From the NCBI GenBank assembly GCA_029964075.1, contig CM057149.1:1312465-1376464 (forward strand): a DNA stretch of 64,000 bases, written 5' to 3'. The stretch comes from Patiria pectinifera (taxonomy: Eukaryota > Echinodermata > Asteroidea > Valvatida > Asterinidae). The translations under genes and the position numbers were made by a program. Positions 1-11,395 of the stretch are shown one piece after another. The notes under the pieces were generated by a model. The model ran no database searches, had not been told where the DNA came from, and saw only the letters and a program-made list of their open reading frames with translations. Numbering within the stretch: position 1 is the first letter of the stretch; the number at the start of each line of letters is the position of its first letter.

Positions 1-639
1 CGAAATATGTCGTACCCTGTCGATGATATTAGTGGTACATATGACATATAACTTATAAGCTGTTCATACAAGTTAAAATCAGTCTTACAGAATAAGTTTG
101 CTGAAGGAGAGATATTTTTTCCCCATATCCCCTTGACAGCTTAGAAGAAATACCCCCCCCCCAAAAAAGTCAGCGGTAGATATACTAAATAGTGTGAGCG
201 CTTTTTTTTGCTGCTGAAAGTGAAAGCGCAGCGTGTCTCACTGCATGGCGCCAGCCGGGCCGGTGCCCACAGTGGACGGCCCCACTGTGGCCTCTGTGCA
301 TGGTGACATCGTTTTTGCCAGCGTGCGGTTTTGTTCCGTTTGCCGTTTTTTGAAGGTCTAATTTTTCATCCTTTTCATTTCATTTTCGACCCAAACTATG
401 TGTAACTTTATAAATATTATTCTACTATTATTTAAGATTTTAAGGGGGTGTTTTACAATAATTATTGTTACCACAGGCCGTCTGGTTTATAAACCTTTGG
501 TCGTATTATGCAATTTAATAAATATTCATTTTTTTTGTCAGCCGTTATCCAATGAGAGAAGACTATTTACCATAGCGCGTACTAATTATCATATTCAGCA
601 TACACGGTTGCGTCAAGGCTATCTTCCGCCTTGACTTAC
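1..639. other. unassigned intronic DNA
   Basis: No gene seen. A/T-rich sequence with short homopolymer runs (C run at 154-162, T run near 202) and a short GC-rich island at 240-300 with the palindromic word CCACAGTGGACGGCCCCACTGTGG region (inner arms CCCACAGTGG / CCACTGTGG). Confidence 0.4.
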
Positions 640-1363
640 TGTACGGCTGTTTGCGGAAGTGAGTGTGGGGCGTACGTACATGCACACAAAGGGTCGTTGG
701 GGCTAACGGTATAGTACAACATTGTGTTGCTGCACGCACGGTGTGCGGTAGCGGGAACAAGCTCATAATGGGGAACAAGCTGATAGCCTTGGTCAAGGCT
801 AGCAACAGCACCGCACAAGTGCGGGCCCTTTCAGCTCCAGCCCGGCCATCGGTGAAACGGAACAGCGCCCTCAAGCGGCCGCCATTCCGGCCACTAACGA
901 CACAACACGACCGATCAACTCGAGGGTCGCTGGCGCGGCCGACGCATCACTTTTCGGCAATGTCGCCAATGTCTCCCCCCTACCTGGTACGGGACAGAAC
1001 TCCTCAGCACCCAAGGGACGATCAGGCCAACCCACTTACATACCAGGAACTTCGTCTAACTTGGAAACAATCTCGCAAGCTTTCCAGCCCAACAACTTCC
1101 AGCCCCAGTACAGCCATGACAGCAGTCACGGAACGGGGTCCGGAACTGCACAAGCGCCCAGCAGTCGATGTTTGGCAACCAGTACAGCCTCTGGTGCCGC
1201 CACCGCACGACCGGCAGCTCTGGTCCCTCCACCAACCCACACCCATCAGCCAGCCTCCCTCACTTCTGGTGCTCATGGAACCACCTTTTCCGGGCTCTCG
1301 ACATCATTCACATTGGAACTTTAACAATGAATCTTGTATGGTTACTACATGTATGCCAGGTGG
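640..1363 (+). other. GC-rich degraded coding-like stretch, function unknown
   Basis: Markedly richer in G+C than its surroundings and open in two overlapping plus frames (from 663 and from 1061). Both give Pro/Ser/Thr/His/Gln-rich text without a domain I recognise. The frame read from 1061 (QAFQPNNFQPQYSHDSSHG) resembles low-complexity gag-like or disordered protein. The stretch is cut at 1363 by the inserted TIR element, so any original frame is broken. It could be a retroelement first ORF or a CpG-rich unique sequence; I cannot decide. Confidence 0.25.
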
Positions 1364-1876
1364 CAACCTCGTCCCCAGGGTGTCGAGCAGTACGCGCCCA
1401 CCACTACCTGCTCTCTCACCCTGGTATTGGATCATTTGCATGTGCAAGATTTTTGCAAACGTATGCAAATGAGGAACAGTCTGGTGCCTGGATATGCGTT
1501 ACACATTAGCGTTTATTTTTGTATGCGGTGTCTGGGGTAAAAACAGAGTCAATTCGTAGCAGCATGAGCACGGCGTGAGTTACGAAAACACGATTTTTGA
1601 AATCAAACTGTTAGTACGATCTTATTCAGACAACATGCAGTATCATATTTCATATTAATATGAGCAAATTGGAAAGGAAATTAGTATTTTCGAGAAGGCG
1701 TGGACGAATGATCGCGAAAACACGAACTGCACGTTGTGAATATATAGCACCAAGTACACGATAAAAATCCATTACTAGCCAATTGTGGTATCCAATCAGG
1801 ATACAGGAAGTTTCCTATCCAGGGTTTACTATTGGAAACGCGGTTGGAAATAAAGTAAGCACTGGGGACGAGGTTG
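1364..1876. mobile_element. 513-bp TIR element with 9-bp target duplication
   Basis: The left end CAACCTCGTCCCCAG (1364-1378) is the exact inverse of the right end CTGGGGACGAGGTTG (1862-1876). The 9-bp word GCCAGGTGG abuts both ends (1355-1363 and 1877-1885). A 9-bp duplication suggests a Mutator-like or related cut-and-paste family. No transposase is encoded, so this is a non-autonomous copy. Confidence 0.75.
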
Positions 1877-1939
1877 GCCAGGTGGCTATTGTGCATTACA
1901 CGCTCGGCGTGGAAGGACCGAAGCATACCCAAAAATCTT

Positions 1940-3485
1940 TGTCTGGTTCCTCTCAACCTCTCTAGGGCCAATGATTTCATGAATTATTTTGAGAATATAA
2001 TCACCTGCATTTCTACTGAAAACAAACATAGTATTCTTGCTGGAGACCTAAATATTAAACCTTCTAAATTATGAAGATAATACTTCAGTTCAAAATTTCA
2101 TTGACATTATGTTTTCACACTCTTATTCCACTCACGGATAAAGCCACAAGAGTAACCCGAACTTCAGCTACTCTAAATGACAATAGTATTCACCAACGTT
2201 TTACCCATATTAACAAACTCTATTATTTTAACTTCGGATATTAGTGACCATTTTCCTATCATCACCTCACTACCAATGGCCAATATATCAACCATATCGT
2301 TAATAAAAATGCCCCTACAACAAGAATCTCTAATATTACAGTTAAAGGGAATATACAACACTTGCAAACATCGAAAAACAAAACTACCAATTTTTTTACG
2401 AAATACCTTACTAGGATGTTGGTAAATGAAAGTCTAAAGCATCCTGTAAAATTATGTCACCAGGTGTGAAGTCATTTTCAAGAAACTGGTATTTTGTATA
2501 AATTTCCAACGGTGGTCGGCCGACCACTGTTGGCAAAACCTAACTATTTTTCAGCTATTGCTCCAAATTTACCATTTTTTCTGGCATCTATAAAATTGAT
2601 CCATTTCATCTTTAGTGGAGTCAGGGAACCAGACTACTTGAATATTTTTGTTTTTCTTGGTTTTTCCAGCATTTTCGAACACAAAACTTCAGACATGTCA
2701 GTGTAACAATACTTGATCTGTTATACCAACCCCTCAAAAAAGTTCATTTCTGAAAATTACAGCAAAAGCCAATGATGTACATTCCCTTTAACAAAAATCC
2801 AACTGATGATCCTCAAATTATGGCTGACAAATTCAATAATTTTTTTGTAAACATAGGACCAATTCTGGCAAGAAATATTGCCCAATGCAAAAATGCATTC
2901 ACTGATTACCTCCTTAACCCAAACCCACATTCTTGCTATTTTCATCCAACTACAACAGAAGTTATAAACAAATTACCAAAGTTCTATGCCCTTAAGTATA
3001 TTCTCTTATCTCTGTACAACACTCTGATTTTTTCTTACATCAATTATGGAATTTTAGCGTGGGGGAACACTTCTCAAATAAACCGATTATTGTTACTACA
3101 AAAAAAAGCTCTACGAATTATTAATCATACTAGCTACCTTGCCCATACAGACCCGCTTTTTCTACAAGATAGGATAATGAAAATAAATGATTTATATTAT
3201 TATCAACTTGGTATTTTTATGTTTCAGGTATTAACAAAAAATAGTCTTCCAGAATCCATTTCATCGATGTTTTACAGTAACAGAACTTTACAAACCCATT
3301 TGACTAGACAGGCCAATGACTTCCATTTGCCTTCAGTAAGGACATCCATCGCAAAGAAAAGTGTTGAATTTGAAGGCCTTATACTTTGGAATTCCCTTGC
3401 CAAATCTATTAAGAAATCGCCATCCATTTCTACATTGAAAGTTAAGATCAAACAATTTATTTTCAACAAATATTCATGCTCGTGA
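1940..3485 (+). pseudogene. CR1/Jockey-like LINE ORF2 relic (endonuclease to RT end)
   Basis: Remains of a non-LTR retrotransposon polyprotein. Around 1968-2095 the plus strand reads an AP-endonuclease segment (NDFMNYFENI, ILAGDLNIKP). After frame breaks, DISDHFPIIT near 2240 is the endonuclease C-terminal motif with its catalytic-type SDH. From 2790 the text NFFVNIGPILAR continues the linker, and 2990-3480 is the end of the RT region (YNTLIFSYINYGILAWGNT, LLLQKKALRII, WNSLAKSIKKS) closing with a stop at 3483-3485. The RT catalytic core is missing between 2960 and 2990. A MITE interrupts it at 2346-2787. Relative of the copy at 50330-52380. Not functional. Confidence 0.8.
2346..2787. mobile_element. 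TTAA-flanked MITE, copy 1
   Basis: 442 bp, ends AGGGAATATACA and inverse TGTACATTCCCT, with TTAA on both sides (2342-2345, 2788-2791). Inner palindrome GGTCGGCCGACC near 2515. Same family as 51466-51989 and 39612-40006. Because the flank is palindromic, TA target duplication (mariner type) and TTAA (piggyBac type) cannot be told apart from this copy alone. Inserted into the LINE relic. Confidence 0.8.
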
Positions 3486-3869
3486 GCCGTATTATTATCC
3501 CTTGTTGGTAGAAGTTATTTCTTTTGATTTATTTATTTGTTACTCTGTGATTCTAGTAATGCTTTAAGCCATATTATTAATTTATTTGTTTCTATTTGTC
3601 TCGCATTGCACCATGGTCTATTTTGAGCCCTGTACAAAAAATGTGGCTTATCACTATTTTAATTTTCTTTACAATTCTCTTGCCATGCAGTTTATTTATT
3701 TATGCTTCTACTATTGCTTAAAGCATGCCATTTTTCTTTACTGCCATTTTCTTTAATGCTGTTTACTGTAATAGCATCACTGTCTATTATGAGCCCCGTA
3801 CACAAAATGTAGTTAATACTCACCTTTCAGTTCACTGTTAAATTCATTGTCTCTGTCATTCAGTTTATT
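3486..3869 (+). other. LINE 3' untranslated relic / leader of Helentron-like array
   Basis: A/T-rich stretch directly after the LINE stop, with no ORF. Its part 3707-3869 (TGCTTCTACTATTGCTTAAA and onward) recurs at 5722-5845, in both places immediately before the terminal hairpin of a Helentron-like copy. The repeated unit therefore includes this leader. Confidence 0.5.
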
Positions 3870-5002
3870 GGCTGTTTCGGCAACCGGCCGAAACAGCCTT
3901 TATTTTTTTTGTTTTTTTGTTTTTTTTGTTCTAACCCTAATTCCATAGACTTTGTACATGTTTTATTGACCACGGCACTTTGGACCTAAAACAAACTTGT
4001 ATTCTAATGAAACTTGACATAAAGACCCCATAGTGAGTTTGTGTCCCGAAGAGTGACATCATGATTACATCATCATGGGTCACGTCACGTCATCTTAAAT
4101 GTGAAAACTTTAAGACCTTATATCTGAAGAACTTAAGTCGGATTGGGTTGAAACTTGGTATGTAGGTGGACCAGGATGTGTTATAGGTAAAAATTGAGGT
4201 GGCGTCATCATGACGTCATCGTGTGATTTTATATCAATTTTTGAAGTTTTGGACCTTTAAGCCATATCTCACGAACGCAATATGCTAAATTCAAAATTCT
4301 TTTTGTATTATGTTTGTTAGATGACAGGTATATTCACAAAATTGTGAAAATTGTGTGACGTCATCAAAAATGTGATTTTTTAAAACATATATAAGGGAAT
4401 GTCCAATCGTCATGAAACTTGGTGGGTGGGTAGATAATAGTACTACTACACTAAATCTGAAATGACGTCATGATGACATCATTGGTAGATTTTTTACGAT
4501 TTTTTTAATATTGCCAATTTTATTCTGCTTACAAAATTTAACACCTTTATTAACCCGACTGTTTTCAAATTTCAAACATGGTACAGACTAAAACTACAAT
4601 AAAATAATGAGCACCGCCAAGTATTGTTACCATGACGTCATCATTAGACATACGACGTCATCATTAACTTGCATATTTTAAGCCCCTATATCTCATGAAC
4701 AGTACATCAGATTGGGGTAAAACTTGGTATGGGGGTAGGCCAGGATGTGTTACAAATAAATATTGAGGTGACGTCATAATGACATCATCTTGTGATTATT
4801 TATATATTTTTTTTCAAATTTTTAAGATTTTGCCGTATTTCACAAACGCAATATGCCAAAATAAAATTTCTTTTTCAATTAGGTTTATAACACAAAGGTA
4901 AATGCACACAGTTTAGCACAAAACAGAAAAACATGACCTCAATTAAAAGAAAACAATGCGAAAAAACCCTATGTTCTGTTAGAAACAAAAACAGAGCTCT
5001 AG
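3870..5002 (+). mobile_element. Helentron-like non-autonomous element, copy A1
   Basis: Starts with the hairpin GGCTGTTTCGG-caaccgg-CCGAAACAGCC (3870-3898) and ends in CTAG (4999-5002) behind a degenerate arm (CGAAAAAACCC). The body is a diverged tandem array of roughly 170-bp units, each with a core like GATTGGGTTGAAACTTGG, GGATGTGTTATAG and one or more TGACGTCA palindromes. Hairpin, CTAG end and central repeats fit non-autonomous rolling-circle elements (HINE or 'pearl' type). No Rep/helicase is encoded. Confidence 0.6.
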
Positions 5003-5039
5003 TTTTATTTTTATTTTTCAGTCAATTTGCCCAGAGCAT

Positions 5040-5712
5040 TTGTACTTGTTTTTTTTTGTCCAAGGCACTTTGGCCACTAAAATCAATCCGATTGCCTTTA
5101 TACTTGGCACACACTTAGACCAGCATCTGAAGATGTGTGCTGAACATTGACGTAATTGTGACGTCATCATGAGTCACGTGACATCACATTATATGCAATT
5201 TTTCAGTTATGACCATTTTCTAGCAGAATTCGGCTAGATCTGACAGATTGGGCTTTATCTCCAGAACTACAGGTCCGATTGGTTTGAAAGTTGGTATGTA
5301 CCTAGACCGGGATGTCTTATAGATGAAAATTAACTTGACGTCATAATGACGTCATCACGTGACATATGACGTCATCACGTGACATATGACGTCATATAAA
5401 ATAAAACATATTTTGAAGGCCAATATCTACAGAACTACAGGTCTGATTGGGTTCAAACTTGGTGTGTACCTAGACCGGGATGTGTTATAGATGAAATTGA
5501 TGTGACGTCATGATGACGTCATCACCTGACATGTGATGTCATAATTCAAAGCCCTATGAGAATGTAATCACATATTTCATGCCAACATTTATTATAAACA
5601 GAACTACACATCCTTCCTGAATGGAACTTACATGTATACTTGAAACTTAACATGTCACGTCACAAAAAAGTCGCAGAAACAGCCCTGTGTTTGTCCACAA
5701 ACATAAGTCTAG
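5040..5712 (+). mobile_element. Helentron-like element, copy A2, 5' truncated
   Basis: Lacks the start hairpin. It begins in the region equivalent to just after the hairpin of A3 (GGCACTTTGGCCACTAAAAT), has two full core units (near 5270 and 5440) and ends GAAACAGCCCTGTG...CTAG (CTAG at 5709-5712). Four TGACGTCA words lie between 5337 and 5392. Confidence 0.55.
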
Positions 5713-5845
5713 TTTCTTTATGCATCTACTATTGCTTTAAGCATGCCATTTTTTTCTCCATTGCCATTTTCTTGAAAGCCATTTTGCATTTTTGTCTATT
5801 ATGGCCCCTTACTTCCATATTAAATTAAATAAAATTATATTAATT

Positions 5846-7017
5846 GGCTGTTTCGGCAACCGGCCGAAAAGGCCTTTGTTTTCGTTAAGATTTGTATTTT
5901 TTTTTTTTTTTTCTTTCTCGGTCCTTTTTGTGTCCCCAGCACTTTGGCCACTAAAATAAATCTGATTGCCTTTATACTCGGCACACACTTAGACCAGCAT
6001 CTGAAGTTATGTGCCGCACATTGACGTCATCGTGACGTCATCGTGACATCATCGTGACATCATCGTGACGTCATCATGAGTCACGTGACGTCACATTATA
6101 TGCCATTTTTCTGTTGTGACCATTTTCTAGCATAATTCGGCTAGATCTTACAGATTGGGCTATTTCTCCAGAACTACAGGTCCGATTAGGTTGAACATTG
6201 GTATGTACCTAAACCGGGAAGTGTTACAGATGAAAATTGAAGTGACGTCACGATGACGTTATGACGTGACATGTGACGTCATATTAAAAATGCATATTTT
6301 TGAAGGCCAATATCTACAGAACTACAGGTCTGATTGGGTTGCAAGTTGGTATGAACCTAGACCGGGATGTGTTATAGATAAAAATTGACATTACGTCACG
6401 ATGACGATGACGTGACATGTGACGTCTATTAAAAAAAGCATATTTTGAAGGCCAATATCTACAGAACTACAGGTCTGATTGGGTTGAAAGTTGGTATGTA
6501 CCTAGACTGGGATGTGTTACAGATGAGGTTCATGTGACATCACGTTAAAGATTAATAGATTTAGTCTTTGAAAATCAATATAAAATCAACCGTGAGAAAC
6601 CTGAAATTGATGTTTGCTGGAATTGATAGAATAATCGAGGGTCTTCATTTTTGATATTAGGTGCACAATCACGTAACCCTTCCTTCCGGTTGAAACCGGA
6701 AGTGCCTTTTAATTTATAACTTGCTTTCAATGATACAGAAAATTAACGGTGATGTCGTAAAATGTTAGAGCACACTCTAGCAGCAGGTTGTTATAGATGA
6801 TAATAGATGAAAATTTATATGACGTCATCACAACGTCATCACGTGATATGTGACGTCATAATTCAAAGTCCTATTAGAATGTAATCACATATTTATATGC
6901 CACCATATAACTACACATGCTTTCTGGATGGAACTTATACTTGAAACTTTACATGTCACAAATGCCACCAAAAAGTTACCGAAACAGCCCTGTGTTTGTC
7001 CACAAACATAAATCTAG
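5846..7017 (+). mobile_element. Helentron-like element, copy A3
   Basis: Hairpin at 5846-5874 (one arm mutated, GGCTGTTTCGG / CCGAAAAGGCC). The body has at least four core units and a short CGTGACGTCAT-type microrepeat at 6022-6080. The 3' end CCGAAACAGCCCTGTGTT carries an exact copy of the unmutated hairpin arm, and CTAG lies at 7014-7017. Same orientation as A1 and A2, so the three form a head-to-tail array. Confidence 0.6.
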
Positions 7018-7405
7018 TTTTTTTAATGCTTCTTTCCAATAATTCACACTCATTGTCCCTTTCATTTACATTCTCGTATTGTCTATGTTTCTACGGAGTC
7101 TTTTTTGTTGTTATTATGTTTCTTGTTAATTGTGTTATTGTTTTTGCTTTTCAGGGGACTCGCACTCGACAAGCTTGCTTTTTGTGGGTCCCCTGCATCT
7201 CTTGGTATTAATACTAGTACATTATTTCTTATCTTATTTGTTTTAACATTATAAGATGGTCGTTGAACATTATAAGATGGTCGAAAAATGTCGGCTAAGG
7301 GCAAAACCTAATTTGATTGTTTTAACATACCTAATTTATTTTGAAGAATTATATTTATATTTTTGCATTGTACCATGAGGTGGAATAAAGTAAAGTAAAG
7401 TAAAT
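7018..7405 (+). mobile_element. LINE 3' terminal region
   Basis: Contains CGACAAGCTTGCTTTTTGTG and a further A/T-rich tail ending in a short tandem (TAAAG)n near 7385-7402, features of CR1/Jockey-type 3' ends. It may be the original 3' end of the LINE at 1940, pushed away by the Helentron-like array. A 20-bp direct repeat, AACATTATAAGATGGTCG, occurs twice at 7246-7286. Confidence 0.5.
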
Positions 7406-9078
7406 CATGCCGTTGCGCGGAGTGATTTGCAAACAGTTTTGCTGGAACTACGCTGCATCGGGAGCCCTGTTTATTGTGTCACAATTTTACTATGATTTGT
7501 TTGCTGCCCCCAACGATGACTTTTACACAAATTGCATGTTCGGGCCTAAACAGGACCTGGAAAACAGCTCTCAAAAGTACCTTTTGTATTCATTCGTCAT
7601 AGAAACAATAGTTGTTTTTATTCAATCACGATAAGGCTACATTTACCCAAAAAATTACGAAAATGTCTTCAAGCATTCCACAACCTCATCTCCATCAAAT
7701 CACTTTTGAACATCACATATTTCCACAATGTGCAAGTCATGAATTTTCAGTATCTTGAGGCTGGAGTGGGTTACCGTGTGGCAATGAAGTCTAAGAGTGA
7801 GTTTGGTTTGCAAACTGGCATTTATGACTCAATTTGCCGAACATATTTTGTTGAATTATTGATGAGTGATAATGTGAGTAAATAACTCGACCCATATGGG
7901 ATTTTTTTCACATACAAGTAAATATATGCTGGAAAAGAATGTGGTGTCTAGACGCCACTTCTTTAATTGTTATGTGTACAAAGTCTATTATTTTCAAAGT
8001 ATTTTCTAACAAAATTTGAAATGTTTCGCAGTCCCAGATTCACGTCTTTTTTTAACAGTTTTGCAATGAGTGACCTTCATATATGAAGGGAAAAAAGGGG
8101 CAGCATACATGTACATGATTCTTTCCATATGCTGTTTGTTTCACAAGGTCATAGAAACCTTTGAGATATTAATGTGGGGAAACGGCCTTTGACAGTATGC
8201 CGACTGGTAGCAAGTCTAGGGAGAGCGTTTCACTTTGCCTCCAAAATGTATTACATTTCAGACTCTTCACAGCTTGAACAAATGTAAACATTGGGTTCTT
8301 GGGCAGTAAGATTAGTGCTTCGAATTTATTCTTTCAAAGTAATAACTTCGTAGACAATCATGTAAATATCTGCTCAAATAGACTAATATTTTGATTAATA
8401 TTGAGATTAATACAAATATTCTACAAATTTGTTTTGGGTGTGCTTATAAACTGGGTTATCTTGTGTTGGCATGGGAATAGCGAGACGGACACATAGGCTG
8501 CGGAAGAATGCCAAGACGCCGCGGTTCTCGCTGGTCTGCAGCCACATGGAAAATATGTGCAGCTGACTGAGCTGAGCATGTCACTGCTGCTAGGCTAATC
8601 CCTCGAATAAAGGGAGAAATTCCTCTGGAGCTCGTGGTGAGTGCCTCTAAAAGTTAGCTAATTTGTTGTAGAACATACAGGGTTGCTTTTGATGACTAAA
8701 TTAGTTAGATTTTTGGGTGCGAAGATGTCAAATTTGTACGACACTGTCATCGAAGTACTCACTGCATATAATGCTGTTCATTGAGCATTGTAGCCATTTT
8801 TTACATTGAATGTACAGCCATGTGTCTATACTCACTATTTCTTGCCTTGTTTTGTTATTTTGCAGACAACAATAAAAGTACACACCCAGGGATTTTCACA
8901 GGGATTTTTGCAGGGATTATTCAGGGATAGATATTCAGTTTGTCTTTGATGCTCTGCATGCTGTTCAAACTGTTGGGGGCCCATTTCGTTAAAGAATGGG
9001 GCGTCCTTTGAAGGAGTTTTGGAGTTGGCCAGTCTACAAAGAATAGTTTTGACATTTGGGGAACTGGAATTGGCTACA
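7406..9078. other. unassigned DNA
   Basis: No gene or repeat assigned. One 75-codon plus ORF at 7407-7634 (MPLRGVICKQFCWNYAAS) has no recognisable domain and no clear splice context. A second short open stretch near 8470-8570 ends before a GTGAGT at 8637. Both are treated as chance unless a homologue is found. Confidence 0.35.
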
Positions 9079-9782
9079 TCAGAGCATCAATTCCTCAAAA
9101 AAGTGGAGTCGCGATTCCAGCTCCGATTTGGATTCTATTCTCATTGATTCTGGTGTGGAATCTCTCAAGCGTATTGTAGCGGTACTGCCTCGGACAACTG
9201 CACCACCTGCGTCTAAGGGATGACTGGCCGCTTGTCTCGGTGTTTCCCCTGTCGGTGCACTGACGGTCCAAGCCTGGATCGGCTCACCTAGGTAGGGTTT
9301 CAGTCGGTCGCAGTGGACGACCTTCATCTTGCCCTTCTTTTTCCTTTGGATCCTGTAGATAACGTCTGATAATTTATCCAGGATGAGGTAGGGTCCCTCC
9401 CATCTACACTGAAGTTTAGGTGATAGCCCCTTCTTTTTGGCAGGGTTGTGTAACCACACAAAGTTAGCGGGCTTCAGTTTGGGTCGTGTTGCTCGTTGAT
9501 CATAAGTTTTCTTTTGCCTCCTGGCGCTCTGCTTTAAGCAAACTCGGGCCCTGTCATGAGCAGCTCTCATTCGTTTCCGCAGCTCGTTCGCGTAGTCCGT
9601 TCCTACCACGTCCTCCGGTTCCCTCTCGCTCGCTGCTACTTCAGTAGTCAGATCAATGGGCAGACGCACCTCTCGCCCCAACATAAGCATGTTTGGCGAC
9701 TCGCCTGTCGACTCCTGCAGCGTCGCTGGATATGCAAATGTTGCCAGCGGAAGTTTGTCATCCCAATCACCAGTGTTGTAGT
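9079..9782 (-). pseudogene. integrase C-terminal relic
   Basis: Opens at the junction with the minisatellite (9783) with DWDDKLPLATFAYPATLQES, the end of the integrase core, then MLMLGREVRLP, a basic helix-rich stretch and the GPY/F module (CRWEGPYLILDKLSDVIYR). Next comes KVVHCDRLKPYLG, typical of Ty3/gypsy integrases. The ORF runs on to a stop at 9079-9081 through sequence that includes the LTR-end word at 9175-9201. Zinc-binding and D,D-35-E parts are missing. Confidence 0.8.
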
Positions 9783-9905
9783 CGAGGCCACAACCTCCGA
9801 GGCCGAGGCCAAGGCCGAGGCCACAACCTCCAAGGCCAAGGCTGAGGCCGAGGCCACCACCGTGAGGCCAAGGCCAAGGCCGAGGCCAAGGCCGAGGCCG
9901 AGGCC
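9783..9905. repeat. hexanucleotide minisatellite (GAGGCC/AAGGCC)
   Basis: About 20 imperfect copies of GAGGCC or AAGGCC, with ACAACCTCC interruptions. Open on both strands (AEAKAEA / RPRPRP text), which is an artefact of a 6-bp period. It forms the boundary of the internal deletion in the LTR element. Confidence 0.85.
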
Positions 9906-11395
9906 AGCTATCAAAACACGTAATAAAAATATATAAATCACTAAAATCACTAAATCACTAAAAGGCTAAGATTATGTTGGAGTTTTAACATCTTTTTAGT
10001 TGAATTCACTGAGTTTTGGAGTGCCTGGCTTACAAATTTACAGCTTGCAATGGGTTTCCTCTTGTAGGGAGTCCGGCGAATGTTATTTTTTAAAGAAAGA
10101 AATTGTTTTGTATCACTGAAAGCAAATTACACAACAAAATCAATGGCGTTTGAATCAGGCTCAAAGGTGTTTGTCCTTTGGAGATACAACAATTTAAATG
10201 GCCCAATTTTGAGTTTCTATTCTGTAAGATTTACATTATTTACTTTGAGCATGTTTTATAAATCTTATTTTCAAAACCTATCAAAATGCCTAATATCATT
10301 GGAATCGAGCAAACACCGAGCAAACACCGCGATGCGACCAGACAATGCCAGACGGCCCGCCGTTACGCACGGGCAAAGCATAGTTTCAATCCCGCTCCAC
10401 ACAACGGGATAAGTGTCCACGCATTATCACTGTTAATACCGCGGTACCAGACAAAGTCTGGCAATGGCCAATCCCGCTCCAAACAACACGGCAACACGGA
10501 ACATGCGAGCATGATATCACTCAGTTCATCAAAATGACCATGAATTCTCGGATCATCCGATTTGAATCCAATGGCTTCGAAGAATTTTAAGGTCATCATG
10601 GCAAGAGGTAGGGAGTCCAGAGGTTTTGGCCGTATATCTGTAACCACGCAAAATTAGTCAATTTCAAACCTCCTGGTACCACGAGGAGTACCGACACCTA
10701 TTAATAAAACATTCATTCAGAACTTTGCATTCATTTGGATGGAAAAACGAATTCTGAAATCGCGCTTTCCATATCGACCATTTGCGCCAAACATTACCGT
10801 GTGAGCCCGAACTTTCATTTAAATCACCGTGTAAAAATAAAATCTACTTGATAAATCGTAACTGTTTTTATCATATCTTTATGAAAAAAATTGTACGGAC
10901 TAGTAGTACACTCGATCGTACCCAGAAAGTTCAGACTTTTACTGAAACAGTGGCCAATAAAAAGAAATGATTAAGCTTGCTGCACCTTGCCGCAAATCAT
11001 TTTTAAAGGTCGGGGTACAGAGGCGAAACGAGAAATATTTTGTACAACACTGAAACCAGACTAGTCTACTACCACATGTTATTGTACGCAGATGGGATTG
11101 GTGCCAGACTTATGTAGTCTGGCACGAGGTAACAGTTATAACGCTTGCACGCACGTGGAAAGCTGAAGTGCAGGCTAGGCAAAGATGCTACGTATGTGAG
11201 TACGTTCAATGCAACCATTTCCAGTTCATTCGTGCGTACATTGTATATGCGTTCGTTTCACCGAACCCACTGCGGCAGAATCTCGAGGGTTTGACACGGT
11301 AAAAAATTAAAATTAATTAGAATAGAAAACACATCAAAAATGTCCCAGGTACAGAACACGCTGCTCGAACAAGTGAAATTTCTTTGGTTTAAGTT
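9906..11395. other. unassigned insert within the LTR element
   Basis: About 1.5 kb replacing the missing RT, RNase H and integrase core. It contains repeated phrases CAATCCCGCTCCA (10389 and 10470) and an inverted-looking CCAGACTTATGTAGTCTGG at about 11104, suggesting another small repeat. No source family recognised. Confidence 0.35.
10363..10647 (-). other. unassigned 94-codon ORF
   Basis: Reads DSLPLAMMTLKFFEAIGFKS, then DDPRIHGHFDELSDI, in natural-looking amino-acid composition. A plausible acceptor (GGTTACAG) precedes it near 10637. No family recognised, and in the frame required by exon f of the GASZ-like gene it does not continue. It could be an exon of an unknown element. Confidence 0.25.

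Noticed and set aside
663-1472. 269-codon plus ORF as a protein-coding gene
   Set aside because: It runs across the border of the inserted TIR element at 1363/1364, has no domain, and two other frames are open in the same GC-rich stretch.
3870-7017. regularly spaced repeats as a CRISPR array
   Set aside because: Units are about 170 bp, diverged, without unique spacers, and lie in eukaryotic intronic DNA.
9556-9950. ORFs on both strands with RPRPRP or GLGLGL text
   Set aside because: They are readings of the GAGGCC hexamer minisatellite fused to antisense integrase sequence.
10363-10647. next exon (SAM domain) of the GASZ-like gene
   Set aside because: The splice phase left by exon f would shift the frame and hit a stop, and the ORF text does not resemble a SAM domain.
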